Assembly (NCBI RefSeq): GCF_036014015.1
Contig: NZ_CP107905.1
Coordinates: 1-64,000 of the forward strand
From: Streptomyces sp. NBC_00457
GTDB lineage: Bacteria; Actinomycetota; Actinomycetes; Streptomycetales; Streptomycetaceae
Reading direction: 5' to 3'
Length of the DNA: 64,000 bases
Every line of letters begins with the position of its first letter. The stretch's first letter is position 1. Below the pieces are notes generated by a model that worked only from the letters and a program-made list of their open reading frames with translations, ran no database searches and was not told the DNA's origin. The position numbers and the translations under genes are program-made. Shown here piece by piece: positions 48,451 to 57,594 of the stretch.

Positions 48451-48756
48451 GTGCGACAGGTCCTGTGGGACGGTCCGCTCCGGTCAGAAAAAGGCCGGCA
48501 TCTTCCAGCATCTCAACGCCCTGCTGGGCGCCGCGTCCGCGAGGACGAAGGCCGCTGGCCCGAACCGACCGCGATGGTGATCGACGCGCAGAGCATCAAG
48601 ACCTCCACGCTCGGCTGGCTGATGCTCCACCGCCGCCTGGCCTGCGACTACGAAGCCCTCCCGACCCACTCCACCGCCATAATCTACATCGCGATGATCG
48701 CCCTGATGGCCCGCCGCCTCACCAAGGAATCTGCACCAACCTGGCGAGGGCTCTGA
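48451..48756 (+). pseudogene. IS5-type transposase remnant
   Basis: Two pieces of an IS5/IS4-type transposase are fused: REDEGRWPEPTAMVIDAQSIKTST from the first catalytic region, then directly GWLMLHRRLACDYEALPTHS and MIALMARRLT from the C-terminus. The middle, including the second aspartate, is deleted. It begins 11 bases after the coupling-ATPase gene and marks the left end of the accessory block that separates the secretion operon from the Tad operon. Confidence 0.75.
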
Positions 48757-48836
48757 TAGTTCGTCAAAGATCCATCTCGGGATGAAACATCGGGAGGAAA
48801 CGAGGTCTTACTGAGCGTTGATCCTGTCTCGGATGC

Positions 48837-49214
48837 TCATACGGCGTCCGCACCGGCGGGTTCCCAGAGCTGGATCGGGGTGCCCTCCGGGTCGCTGAGC
48901 TCGGCGAACCGGCCATTGGGGTAGTCCTGCTCATGGACATCGACCTGGATGCCCGCGCTGCGCAGCTGGGCCACCATGGCATCGAGATCGCGAACCCGGA
49001 AGTTGATCGCCCACTGCTGTTCGGGGGTGCGGAAATGCTCCGATCCGCTCGGGAGCGGGGCGAACACAGTCGGCCCAGTCTCGGTCTCCCAGGACCGCTC
49101 ATCGTAGGTATCCGGTGGGCGTCCTACGCCGAGGTGAGTCTCATACCAACTGGCCAGTGCCTCGGGGTCGCTAGCACGGAAGAAGATGCCGCCGATGCCT
49201 GTCACGCGTTCCAT
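48837..49214 (-). CDS. VOC-family protein (glyoxalase-like)
   Basis: A 125-residue protein with the vicinal oxygen chelate fold: GIGGIFFRASDPEALASWYE (residues 5-24), VFAPLP, WAINFRVRDLDAMVAQL and FAELSDPEGTPIQLWEP. Such proteins bind a metal for dioxygenase, isomerase or antibiotic-resistance functions; the substrate cannot be read from sequence. Start MERVTG at 49214 follows AGGATGGCGGC; a longer frame upstream is non-coding in character. It is a single gene with chromosomal-type neighbours, part of the accessory block. Confidence 0.82.
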   Translation of the reverse strand: MERVTGIGGIFFRASDPEALASWYETHLGVGRPPDTYDERSWETETGPTVFAPLPSGSEHFRTPEQQWAINFRVRDLDAMVAQLRSAGIQVDVHEQDYPNGRFAELSDPEGTPIQLWEPAGADAV

Positions 49215-49455
49215 GCCGCCATCCTGCTCTGTCGGCCCGCTCGCAGCCCATGGATTGAGTCTTAACGTTCCGGAGTACGGCGGAGCTACCGAGTCACAGG
49301 CTCGACCCACCGGGGCGACTCGCGACGGACTTCATGCCCACCCAATGATCATGTTCGAATGCGTGCTCCTCTTGTCCGGTTCGGTCGCAGCCCAGTGTGC
49401 TCAGCTCGCCGGCGTGGTCGTCACAGACACATTCGGCCTTCCCTTTTGGGCGAGG

Positions 49456-50643
49456 TCAGGAGTTGTCGGAGGTGAGTGCGGCGACCACCCGGTTGATCAT
49501 GTCCTCGTCCGTGGTCAACGGGGTCGGGGTGTAGGACAGGACGAAGCGGAGCCGGAGGTCGAGAGTGGAGAACACGCGGGTGCGGTAGCCGTACATCTCG
49601 CCGGTCTTTCCCCAGAACGTCACGCCGTTCACCGTGGCCGTCTGCAGGCCCATGCTGTAGCGGGCGGGACTGCCGTCCTTCAGCATGCGGACCTCGGCCG
49701 GGGGAAGTGTGCACAGCTTGTCCATCGCCCGGGGCGGCAGCAAGTCGCCGGAGAACAACGCCTGTTGGAAACTGAAGAGATCGTCGACGGTGGAGACCAG
49801 TTCGCCCTCGCCCCATGTGCTGGAGGGGTTGTAGACGGTGGCGTCGCGCAGGGAGCCGTCGGTCATCCGTAGATAGCCGTGGACATGCGGACCGTGCAGG
49901 CGGGGGTCGTCGCCCGGTAGCAGCGTGCGCGTGAGGCCGAGCGGTCGCAGGACGCGGCAGCCGATCGCCTCGCCGTAGCGTTGTCCGGTCAGCTTTTCGA
50001 TGAGGAGGGCGAGGAGTACGTAGTTGATGCCCCGGTATTCCTGTTTGGTGCCCGGGCGGAACTTCAGCGGACCGTGCGTCACTGTCCGCACCCACTCGTG
50101 CGGCGTCCAGCGGTCGAACCGGTGCCTCAGGGCAGCCTCCGGCGTGCTCGTGTCAGGGATGCCCTGGTGGTCGGGGATTCCGCTGGTGTGGTTGAGGAGT
50201 TGGGTGACGGTGATGCGAGGGAAGTCGGAGGGGAGCAGCCCCGGAAGGTAGCGCCCGATCGGTGCGTTCAGCTCCACGCGGCGCTCTGTCCACAGCTGGA
50301 GTACGACCGTGGCCACGAAGGCCTTGGTGACGCTGCCCGCGCGGAACTTGTCGTCGGGGCGTGCGGCACGCCCGGTGGTGAGGTCGGCCATGCCTGTGGT
50401 GCCGTACCAGTGGTCCGTGCCGTGGGCGGCACGTAGTTGGGCGGAGGTGGCCGGCGGGTGGGAGAGGTCGGAGATCGCCGCCTGTAAGGCGCCGGTGTCC
50501 AAGCCGGCGTCCAACTCCTCAGACCTGGCGGAGTCCGCCGCCGCCCGGGAAGCCGCACTTCCGGCCGCGACCAGCACGGCACCGGCCACAAAACCACGGG
50601 CCAGAGAACGTCGGGAGATCGACTGAGAGTTCATGGAGCTCAT
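49456..50643 (-). CDS. Exported serine hydrolase (beta-lactamase class C / DD-peptidase-like)
   Basis: A 395-residue protein of the beta-lactamase-related serine hydrolase family. A twin-arginine-like signal (SRRSLARGFVAGAVLVAAG, about 10-28) precedes the catalytic domain with SVTK (S104, K107), EYRGINYV (tyrosine motif, about 196) and GKTG (about 338). Probably a D-alanyl-D-alanine carboxypeptidase or esterase in the wall space; true beta-lactamase activity is not implied. Start ATG 50643, with an alternative at 50634. The following 200 bases upstream hold nothing clear. Confidence 0.82.
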   Translation of the reverse strand: MSSMNSQSISRRSLARGFVAGAVLVAAGSAASRAAADSARSEELDAGLDTGALQAAISDLSHPPATSAQLRAAHGTDHWYGTTGMADLTTGRAARPDDKFRAGSVTKAFVATVVLQLWTERRVELNAPIGRYLPGLLPSDFPRITVTQLLNHTSGIPDHQGIPDTSTPEAALRHRFDRWTPHEWVRTVTHGPLKFRPGTKQEYRGINYVLLALLIEKLTGQRYGEAIGCRVLRPLGLTRTLLPGDDPRLHGPHVHGYLRMTDGSLRDATVYNPSSTWGEGELVSTVDDLFSFQQALFSGDLLPPRAMDKLCTLPPAEVRMLKDGSPARYSMGLQTATVNGVTFWGKTGEMYGYRTRVFSTLDLRLRFVLSYTPTPLTTDEDMINRVVAALTSDNS

Positions 50644-50850
50644 GCTGCCGACGGCCTCGTACCCCGGGTATCCGGGATGTCCCCCTGGTATCCCTAATCC
50701 AACCCGTACCTGGCGGTACTCAAGTTAATCCAAGAACGTCACAGTGAGTCGACATCCTTTCGGTGTACGCCGCTGCCCCGCAAACGTCGGACCCCGTTCC
50801 GGAGTCTCGACGCTCACGAAAGGCCGCAGATCACCGACATCAGGCAGGCC

Positions 50851-51016
50851 AAACGACTTGCAGGCCATGGTCGACCACCATCCACTCGTGGCCGAGATGG
50901 CCCGCGAGGTGCCGCTCGGAGCGGTCGTCCTGAACGACCTCGAAGAGCACGGCCCCACCTCTGACGTGTGGGTGCCGCTGGCCGGCGGGGGACGACGGTC
51001 CTGGACCGAACAGTGA
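50851..51016 (+). pseudogene. Replic_Relax C-terminal fragment
   Basis: The last 55 codons (LQAMVDHHPLVAEMAREVPL, then DLEEHGPTSDVWVPLAGG) correspond to the C-terminus of the Replic_Relax protein encoded at 24354-25271 (LKAMVAQHPLVAALSREVPL, DIEERGPSGSVWVPLTGG). The rest of the gene is missing, and the upstream sequence is unrelated. The two copies have diverged, so this is a remnant of a second, related gene rather than a recent duplication. Confidence 0.78.
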
Positions 51017-51055
51017 CATCCCCGCTCCGGTTGGCTGCAGAGAAGAACGCTCTTT

Positions 51056-52504
51056 TCAGGGCAGTTGTCCCCGGTAGGTTCTGCCTCCTCGCCGCGGCAA
51101 CCGGGCCGGGGTGTCCTCGGGGGTCGCGATCGTCTCGGCGGCCAGGTGGAGTTCGGCCCGCACGGTCGCGGACGACAGATCCAGGGATAGTGCCCTGCCG
51201 CACTTGCTGAGCCGGTCGGTGAGCGTACTGCGGCTCAGGCCTAGCTCGGAGGCAGCGGGCGCTGTGCGGCCGCGGTGTTGGAGCCAGCAGCGAAGGGCGA
51301 TACGCAGCGGCTTGTCCAGAGGTCTGAGGAGGGCGGTAGCCCAGTGATGGGCGTCGTCGGGGCCGAGTAGATCGGTGGGCAGCGGGGGGTCGGGAACAAG
51401 GCGTACGGATGTGCTGACTTGTGGGGAAGGTACCGGGGCCCGCAACGCCAGCAGGAGTTGTGCCTGCACGGTGGGGTTGTCCAGGTCGGCAGCCAGGGCA
51501 GTGCCGATCCAGCGCAGGCGTGCACGAACCGTGCCTTCGGACACGTCGAGCACTGCTGCGGCGGCCTGAGCGGACCCCGACCGCAGGTATGCCTCCAGCG
51601 TCCGGTGCTGCTCGCGGGTGAGGGGCGTAAGGACGGCGGCGGACCAGCGGGCGAGCCGGTCGGCGGGCACGGCGCGGAGCAGCCCGTGCGAACCCAGGAA
51701 GGTCGCGGACGCCAGGCAGCCGGGAGTTGCGCCGTGCCGCGCGTTGCCGGCCTCGGCCCATGCCGTGGCGACCATGTCCAGCGGCAATGGGTCCGAGACG
51801 CCGCCGACCAGTTGATGGCGCTCTACGATGCGCGCGACGTAAGGGCGGGCCACGTGGCGGTCGTGGCCGAGGCCGTGGAGCGCGACGACCGCCACCTCGG
51901 TTCCCTCCATACACACCAGCATGCGGGGGGCTTTGGAAGTCACGCTGGGCTGCGCTGCTCGCCAATGAGTCTGATAGGCGGCATGCATCTGCGGACCGGC
52001 CAGCCGGAACACCGTCGCGTGGGTGGCGGCGGTGCCCAGCACGTCGGTCGCCAGATGGGGCTGGCCGCTCAGCAGGAGATGCAGGACGGCGGTGTGCAGT
52101 CTCTGCTCAGCGTGGCGGGTGTCCTCCGCCCGGCGAACCCGCGCCCGCATTCTGAGCAGATCGACGCAGGTCCGCGCGATCAGGTCAATGCGCGATACGG
52201 GCGATGCCGGGCCGGGACGGATAACGAGGACGCCACCGGTCATCTTGCGGATCGTCAGGTGCGGGTGCAGGCGGGGGTGCGCGGCGGCACGCACCCCTTC
52301 AGGTCCGGCGGTGTCTGGGGTGCTGCAGACGACGCCGCCCGTGAGGTCCGCCAGGACCGCCGAGCCCTCGGCCAGGACTGCGGCTTCGGCAATGAGCTGG
52401 GCGTCCGAGTGGGCTGCTGCCCGGGTGAGTCGTCGCACCACCTGGTATCGGGTCAGCTTCACGGGGCGGGCAGGCATGGGCGGCCCGGCACGGCTCGTCG
52501 TCAT
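51056..52504 (-). CDS. PucR-family transcriptional regulator
   Basis: A 482-residue regulator. The C-terminal half has two HTH_30-type helix-turn-helix segments: AAAVLDVSEGTVRARLRWIG (about 312-331) and AASELGLSRSTLTDRLSKCG (about 429-448). Two such motifs in one protein are unusual, since PucR proteins normally have one. The N-terminal 250 residues are a ligand-binding-like region (VVCSTPDTAGPEGV, HATVFRL). It overlaps the methyltransferase gene by four bases and is the last gene of a three-gene leftward operon. Confidence 0.78.
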   Translation of the reverse strand: MTTSRAGPPMPARPVKLTRYQVVRRLTRAAAHSDAQLIAEAAVLAEGSAVLADLTGGVVCSTPDTAGPEGVRAAAHPRLHPHLTIRKMTGGVLVIRPGPASPVSRIDLIARTCVDLLRMRARVRRAEDTRHAEQRLHTAVLHLLLSGQPHLATDVLGTAATHATVFRLAGPQMHAAYQTHWRAAQPSVTSKAPRMLVCMEGTEVAVVALHGLGHDRHVARPYVARIVERHQLVGGVSDPLPLDMVATAWAEAGNARHGATPGCLASATFLGSHGLLRAVPADRLARWSAAVLTPLTREQHRTLEAYLRSGSAQAAAAVLDVSEGTVRARLRWIGTALAADLDNPTVQAQLLLALRAPVPSPQVSTSVRLVPDPPLPTDLLGPDDAHHWATALLRPLDKPLRIALRCWLQHRGRTAPAASELGLSRSTLTDRLSKCGRALSLDLSSATVRAELHLAAETIATPEDTPARLPRRGGRTYRGQLP

Positions 52505-53295
52505 CGGATCCGTGCGACCCCGCCCCAGCCCGCGCGGTCGGTGAGCGTGCCGGTGTTCGCGTCGGGGCGCCAGCGCGGCCAGCTCGTGAACCCGGGTTCG
52601 ACCAGTTCGGTGCCTTCGAAGAGTTCGACGGCCACCGACGGCTCCCGGAAGATGTAGGGGATCGCACCGGAGCTGTTGTACTCGTCCTGCACCGCTTGGT
52701 GTTCCTGGTCTGCGGCGGTGGAGTGGCTCAGTGACAGGTAGCTGCCTGGGGGAAGCTGCTCGACCAGCCGGCGCACCAGACCCCTGGCTTCGGTCCAGTC
52801 CTCGATGTGGCCCAGCACGTCGTTGATGACCAGGGCAGTGGGCTGGGTCCTGTCCAGCGTCTTGGCCGCGCCGGTTAAGACGGCGTCCGTGTCGCGCATG
52901 TCCGCCTGCACATAGGCGGTGGCGCCCTCGGGGGTGCTGGTGAGCAGCGCATGGACGTGCAGCAGCACGATCGGGTCGTGGTCGATGTAGACCACGCGGC
53001 AGTCGGGCGAGATCCGCTGTGCGACTTCGTGAGTGTTGTTACTGGTCGGCAGCCCGGCACCCAGGTCGATGAACTGCCGGATCCCTGCCTTGGCGAGGAA
53101 GGCGGTGGTACGTCGGAGGAAGTCCCGCGATTCCTTGGCGAACGGGACGATGTTGGGGTACTTGCTGCTGTAGGCGTCACCGGCGGCCTGGTCGGCGGGG
53201 TAGTGGTCTTTTCCGCCCAGCCAGTAGTTCCAGACGCGCGCACTGTGCGCGACGGACGTGTCGATCGGCTGATGCGGGCGAGTCGGTTCGGTCAT
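52501..53295 (-). CDS. SAM-dependent methyltransferase, DUF574/Methyltransf_19 type
   Basis: A 264-residue protein typical of the Streptomyces DUF574 methyltransferase family. It opens with DTSVAHSARVWNYWLGGKDHY (residues 12-31, the family signature), then motif I FIDLGAGLPT (75-84), VYIDHDPIVL (about 102-111) and a VINDVLGHI catalytic-region motif. Substrates of the family are mostly unknown. The gene overlaps the XRE regulator gene upstream and the PucR-type gene downstream by four bases each, a common pairing in Streptomyces. Confidence 0.85.
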   Translation of the reverse strand: MTEPTRPHQPIDTSVAHSARVWNYWLGGKDHYPADQAAGDAYSSKYPNIVPFAKESRDFLRRTTAFLAKAGIRQFIDLGAGLPTSNNTHEVAQRISPDCRVVYIDHDPIVLLHVHALLTSTPEGATAYVQADMRDTDAVLTGAAKTLDRTQPTALVINDVLGHIEDWTEARGLVRRLVEQLPPGSYLSLSHSTAADQEHQAVQDEYNSSGAIPYIFREPSVAVELFEGTELVEPGFTSWPRWRPDANTGTLTDRAGWGGVARIR

Positions 53296-54155
53296 GTCAG
53301 TACGTCTTTCGATTCGTTGGGATGGGGTGCGATGACGCAGGTGTGGTCCATCAACAAGTGATATGCTGACACCGCGTGCAGGCTGTTCAAGACTTCGGCT
53401 GTTCCGCGGAGATCTCCTTCACGGACTACGTGGTCGGGGATCTCCGGTACGTCGACCCGGTACAGGGTCACGGTCGGCATGCCGGTCATGGGGTGGCAAC
53501 GACCGTCGAGTGGGTGAATCTGCAAGGTCACATCGGGGCGCTCGACGGCTGCCCTCAGTGCCTGCCGCTGCTCGGCCATCACATCTTCGTCGCCTACGGA
53601 CGTATGCAGCGCCGCGGCGGACATGATGGCCCAGATGCGGGTGTCCTGGTGACGCAACCGCTTCTGGCGTTCTATGAGCAGCTCAGTCCGTCGGTCCTTG
53701 TCCGCGGGGGACAGGTCAGGTCTGCGGACGTTTTCGACGGCGCGGGCATAGGACGGCGTACGTAGCAGGGCAGGGACGAGGGCCGGCTCCCACACGCGGA
53801 TGATCCGGGCCGCGGATTCCACGCTCATGAGGTCCAGCTGCCATGAGTCCATGACAGACCGCCACGGATGCCACCACCCGGGGAGGTTGGCAGCCGCGAG
53901 CTGCCCGAGGAACGCTTCGATTTCGGCCGTGCCCGCGCCGTACGCCGTGAGCAGGGCATGGACCTGACCTTCGTCCAGGGAGGTCTCGGCCTGCTCAATG
54001 CGGCGCACTGTTGCGGTGTGGGCCCCAAGTGCATGGGCGGCCTCGCCCCGGGACATCCCGGCCGCCTCACGCAACGTTTTGAGCCGGGTGGCTAGAACCA
54101 GGTGCGCGACGGTCCTTCCAGACCTTGCGCGAGCCACAGCATCCCCTTCCGGCAC
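53292..54155 (-). CDS. XRE-family regulator with DUF5753 domain
   Basis: A 287-residue regulator. Residues 17-80 form the XRE helix-turn-helix (LKTLREAAGMSRGEAAHAL, TATVRRIEQAETSL). Residues 95-280 match DUF5753 (ESAARIIRVWEPALVPALLRTPSYARAV, RQKRLRH, HPMTGMPTVTLYRV), the effector part of many Streptomyces differentiation and antibiotic regulators, often paired with a small partner protein. First gene of the three-gene operon. The start at 54155 uses ATG; AAG-rich sequence upstream gives only a weak ribosome-binding site. Confidence 0.85.
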   Translation of the reverse strand: MPEGDAVARARSGRTVAHLVLATRLKTLREAAGMSRGEAAHALGAHTATVRRIEQAETSLDEGQVHALLTAYGAGTAEIEAFLGQLAAANLPGWWHPWRSVMDSWQLDLMSVESAARIIRVWEPALVPALLRTPSYARAVENVRRPDLSPADKDRRTELLIERQKRLRHQDTRIWAIMSAAALHTSVGDEDVMAEQRQALRAAVERPDVTLQIHPLDGRCHPMTGMPTVTLYRVDVPEIPDHVVREGDLRGTAEVLNSLHAVSAYHLLMDHTCVIAPHPNESKDVLT

Positions 54156-54964
54156 TTTCTACAACCTGCGGGTAGTGCAAACTCTGTACCTTGCAATCTC
54201 CGTTCACAACCCTTTGAGTATGTCTAACCCGCCGCAGCCGGCGCGCAGTTGGTAGGCGACGGCATGCCGCGAGATCGCGGTCGGCCGCCGACGGGGGCTC
54301 CGTTCACATACGTGCCGTCGCACCGGCCCGGGAGTAAGTCGGGTGCGGTCGACGTCTATGGGGACAGGATCGGGAGGACGCATGGACAGACGTGATCTGC
54401 GGCAGTCGGCCCCTGGAGGGACTTCCGTCAGCAGGAGGGACGACGGCGCCGGATCCGGTTCGGCGGCTATGCGCGCCTGCACGATGTAACACGCACAGAG
54501 GTGGCCGCCCTCGGAGGGAACGGCCACCTGGCGACTCATCCGAGTCAGGCACACCAGGTACAGACCCATCCATCACTGGGGTGCTCCGGTCGGCGTGTTC
54601 GCGGCACGCCGCTGGGCTCAGGATAGACCGGCTCACGCACAGGATCGCGACGTCCTGTGCCGTCCGGCCGGATCCCGATTCTGAGCCCGGGGTGCCCTGC
54701 CCTCACCCAAGGATGTGACATGCACACTACACACTCGAGTGCTGCGGGCCATCCCCCGCCCGCCGCTCCCGGCACTGCACGCCGCGCCCCGGCCCTCCGG
54801 CCCACGCCACAGCCCCCTAAGAGGCCACCGACCGGCACCGACCGGTGACTTCGGTGCACAGCCGCAGCTCATACCAGCCTTTGCTCGCCCGGCAGCCGGC
54901 TTGCCGCGCCGCGGTGACCGACGGTCATCCAGCCGACGCACCCTGACGTCCGGAGGGCGTAACC
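54156..54964. other. No firm gene; one strong hairpin
   Basis: About 800 bases between divergent genes. Frames on both strands are arginine- and proline-rich and lack starts or family signals. A perfect 9-bp hairpin (54499-54507 with 54521-54529) could be a terminator. The promoters of the leftward XRE operon and of the gene at 54965 must lie here, but no consensus stands out. Confidence 0.5.
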
Positions 54965-55588
54965 GTGCACACGACAACACGCCTCGTCGACCACTCCGTC
55001 GGCGGGCCCGTCACTAACGAGCCCCGCCATGCCAGGCTCGCCGCCCACCTGCCCCAGCACCTGGGCCTGCCCGGCAACTCCCCTGCAGCCGTCGCCACAT
55101 GCCAAGCCCCGGCCAGAGCTCGGCACGCACTGCGGGAAGCTGACGTCCCCTCCGTGCACTCCCCGAACCACCAACTGGGCAACACCTTCGAGGACCTGGT
55201 GGAGACCGGCGGCAAGAAGGAGGGCCAGCAGCTGGCCCCCACCAAGGAGTTCACCAAGAACTACACGAACCGCACCAAGGTCAAAGAGGCCAGCTTCGCC
55301 ACGGTCAAGCACTTCGACGGGAAACCGGCGCACCCGAAGGTGTACGCGCTGCGCCTGGCCGACGGCGGCGTCCTCGCGCTGTTCCCGAGCGCCTACACCA
55401 TCGAATACCTCCACAAGCGGTTCATGAACGGCGGCAGGATCATCCCGGGCCCGGCGGAGGCGGTCTACAACAGCGAGCGGCGGCCCCTGATCACGGACGA
55501 GTATCAGGGCCAGGCCCTCGCGACACTGACCCTGACGGGCAAGCCAAAGGTGCTCACCCACAGGTACACGATGGCGAACTCCCGATGA
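54965..55588 (+). CDS. Hypothetical protein
   Basis: A 207-residue protein beginning at GTG 54965 (VHTTTRLVDHSVGG). The first 60 residues are rather variable in character; residues 70-207 look like a real domain with TFEDLVETGGKKEGQQL, TVKHFDGKPAHPKVYALRL, IEYLHKRFMNGGRII and QALATLTLTGKPKVL, mixed alpha/beta. The start is uncertain; a later one is possible. The stop overlaps the next start as ATGA. I do not recognise the family. It precedes the Tad operon but may not belong to it. Confidence 0.62.
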   Translation: MHTTTRLVDHSVGGPVTNEPRHARLAAHLPQHLGLPGNSPAAVATCQAPARARHALREADVPSVHSPNHQLGNTFEDLVETGGKKEGQQLAPTKEFTKNYTNRTKVKEASFATVKHFDGKPAHPKVYALRLADGGVLALFPSAYTIEYLHKRFMNGGRIIPGPAEAVYNSERRPLITDEYQGQALATLTLTGKPKVLTHRYTMANSR

Positions 55589-55974
55589 GACCCGCCCAGA
55601 CATCCTCGCCGCGCATCCCGCAATCGCTGAGGCAAACGTTCGCGACCCTCGACGAGTGGGCCCACAACCGCGACCAGCGCTTCGCACGGTTCCTCACCAA
55701 ACGGCTGGCCGAGGCCGAGGCACTCGGCTGCTGCCTCGCAGAACTCAAGGCCCTGGCCGGCGTGCAAGACGTCTTCGCCGAATGGCTCGCCCAACGCGAC
55801 CTCGCCACCGAGGACACCGACGACCTGCACCTTAACCAGGTCAGCACCCTTGGCTGGGCGTTGCGCAGCGTCGCTCACAGTATCTGGGCCGGCCATCCCG
55901 AGTGGGAACTGTCCTTCCATCCCGCCGCAACCAAGCCGCCGATCGACCCGCTGACGGCCTTGCTCGGCAGGTGA
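55585..55974 (+). CDS. Hypothetical helical protein
   Basis: A 129-residue, mainly helical protein (residues 12-95) with LRQTFATLDEWAHNRDQRFARFL and LGCCLAELKALAGVQDVFAEW, then a C-terminal tryptophan-rich segment. It starts in an ATGA overlap with the preceding gene, so the two are co-expressed. No signal peptide or known domain. It lies 180 bases before the first Tad-operon gene. Confidence 0.65.
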   Translation: MRPAQTSSPRIPQSLRQTFATLDEWAHNRDQRFARFLTKRLAEAEALGCCLAELKALAGVQDVFAEWLAQRDLATEDTDDLHLNQVSTLGWALRSVAHSIWAGHPEWELSFHPAATKPPIDPLTALLGR

Positions 55975-56153
55975 GCGGAGGCATCCAAGTCACTGAGATC
56001 AACTCGCCTAGCGCACTGGGAAGTTGCCTGGCATATGCGTAATCTTCTCGCTACGCAAACGCACCACCGCGGCTTGACCGTGCCGCGGATCCGGGCTGCC
56101 GTGCACCGGTGGCAACAGCGGCCATGTCATACCGCGCTCCACGGGGAGGCTTC

Positions 56154-56735
56154 GTGAAACGCCGCGCACACCACTCCGCTGTTCACTTCCGAAAGACCGC
56201 CACCGCGTCCCTCGCACTGTGCGCCGCGCTCGCACTGACCGCGTGCAGCTCATCCGACGGGAAAGACGAGGCGAGCGACGAGTCACCGACGGTCACGCAG
56301 TCGCCGACAGCTTCTGCCAGCGCTGATCCGGAGGAGACCGCGGTCCTCGCCGCGTACACCCAGTCCTGGGAAGCCCAGACCAAGGCCTACGCCAAGGCGT
56401 CTTCCGCAGGCACCGACTTGAGGAAGACCACCACTCTGCGAGCCCTGGGGCTCATCGAGCAGGACCTGAAGACCATGCGGAAGGCCGGGCAGGTGACGAT
56501 CGGGAAGCCGATGATCCGCCCGCGGGATCCCAAGATGACCGACGGTGAGATTCCCAAGGCCACCCTCACGGACTGCGTCGACACCACGAACTGGACGCTG
56601 ATCGACAAGGCCACGAAGAAGAAGGTCCCACTGCCGTCAACGCGGCTCGTCAAATACGTCAGCACCGCAAAGCTCGAGAAGTGGGGAACGAAGTGGATGG
56701 TCACAGAGTTGACCGCTCAACCGCAGACCTGCTGA
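56154..56735 (+). CDS. Lipoprotein at the start of the Tad operon
   Basis: A 193-residue lipoprotein starting at GTG 56154 (GGGGAGGC just upstream). Signal peptide residues 1-30 ends in a lipobox (ALTAC, cysteine about 31) followed by a serine-rich linker. The mature domain (about 65-193) resembles a small NTF2-like fold (AVLAAYTQSWEAQTKAY, LKTMRKAGQVTIGKPMI). Its place ahead of the pilus genes suggests a cell-surface assembly factor. The next gene begins inside its 3' end. Confidence 0.76.
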   Translation: MKRRAHHSAVHFRKTATASLALCAALALTACSSSDGKDEASDESPTVTQSPTASASADPEETAVLAAYTQSWEAQTKAYAKASSAGTDLRKTTTLRALGLIEQDLKTMRKAGQVTIGKPMIRPRDPKMTDGEIPKATLTDCVDTTNWTLIDKATKKKVPLPSTRLVKYVSTAKLEKWGTKWMVTELTAQPQTC

Positions 56736-57574
56736 TACGGCGCCCCGCCCTACTCGGTGCCGCTCTCGTCTTGGCCGCCGCGGGCACCGCCCAGGCCGAC
56801 GACGGTCCCGATGTCGGTGCGGGCAAGTGCCAAGTCGTCAAGTTCTGTGTCGATGTCAGCGTGCCCGGCGAGACCGGCGGGGAAAACCAGCAGGCCAGCT
56901 CGCAGGGCAGCGGCGGCGAGAGCAAGTTGAAGTGCGGGTACACAAAGATCGACCCGGAACCGCCGGTCAGTGCGAAGGAGCTCTGGAAGGGCGCCGACCC
57001 GAAGAAGAGCGACCTGTACTTCTACTCCTGTTCGGACGGCGGCCAGAACAACCCCGACGGATTCATCACCGTGCCGAACGGCCAGCCCCCTCAGCAGCAG
57101 GCGAATCCTCAGGAGCTGGCGCAGCAGGCAGTCGACTCCATGACGCTGCTCCGCCCGGACATCGCCAGCCCCAAGGCGGCCGGCAAGTACACCGTGGGCG
57201 TCCCGATGTGGATGTGGGTCAACCAAAGCGCCACGACGTTTGGACCGAACACCGCGTCGGCCACGGCGGGCGGGATCACCGTCACCGCGACCGCAAAGGT
57301 GTCGAAGATCGTGTGGCAGATGGGCGACGGCTCCTCCGTGACCTGCAACGGCCCGGGCACGCCCTACGAGGCATCGGAAGGCATGACCCAGTCGCCGACC
57401 TGCGGACACGTGTACTCCAAGACCTCGGGCGGCTCCCAGGGCGGCAAGTACCCGGTCACGGCGACCTCGACGTGGACGATCGACTGGCAGGGCGGCGGAG
57501 CGGCCGGCCAGCTCACCGAGATCCGGCAAACCAACGTGCAGGTGGCGATCGGCGAGCTGCAGGTCGTCAGGTAG
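56693..57574 (+). CDS. Secreted protein of the Tad operon
   Basis: A 293-residue preprotein with signal peptide RRPALLGAALVLAAAGTAQA (about 17-36). The mature part has an acidic/glycine linker, four or more cysteines (KCQVVKFCVDV, LKCGYTK, YSCSDGG, VTCNGPG, PTCGHVY) and a C-terminal beta-rich domain with WMWVNQSATTFG and IVWQMGDGSSV, resembling PKD-like repeats. Such proteins accompany Streptomyces Tad clusters. GTG 56693 is preferred because GGGGAAC precedes it; GTG 56681 and TTG 56708 are alternatives. Confidence 0.72.
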   Translation: MDGHRVDRSTADLLIRRPALLGAALVLAAAGTAQADDGPDVGAGKCQVVKFCVDVSVPGETGGENQQASSQGSGGESKLKCGYTKIDPEPPVSAKELWKGADPKKSDLYFYSCSDGGQNNPDGFITVPNGQPPQQQANPQELAQQAVDSMTLLRPDIASPKAAGKYTVGVPMWMWVNQSATTFGPNTASATAGGITVTATAKVSKIVWQMGDGSSVTCNGPGTPYEASEGMTQSPTCGHVYSKTSGGSQGGKYPVTATSTWTIDWQGGGAAGQLTEIRQTNVQVAIGELQVVR

Positions 57575-57594
57575 CGCCGCGGAAGGACGAGACG

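Noticed and set aside
49456..50643. Beta-lactam resistance gene
   Set aside because: The SxxK and KTG motifs place it in the broad serine hydrolase family, where most members are peptidases or esterases; nothing shows beta-lactamase activity.
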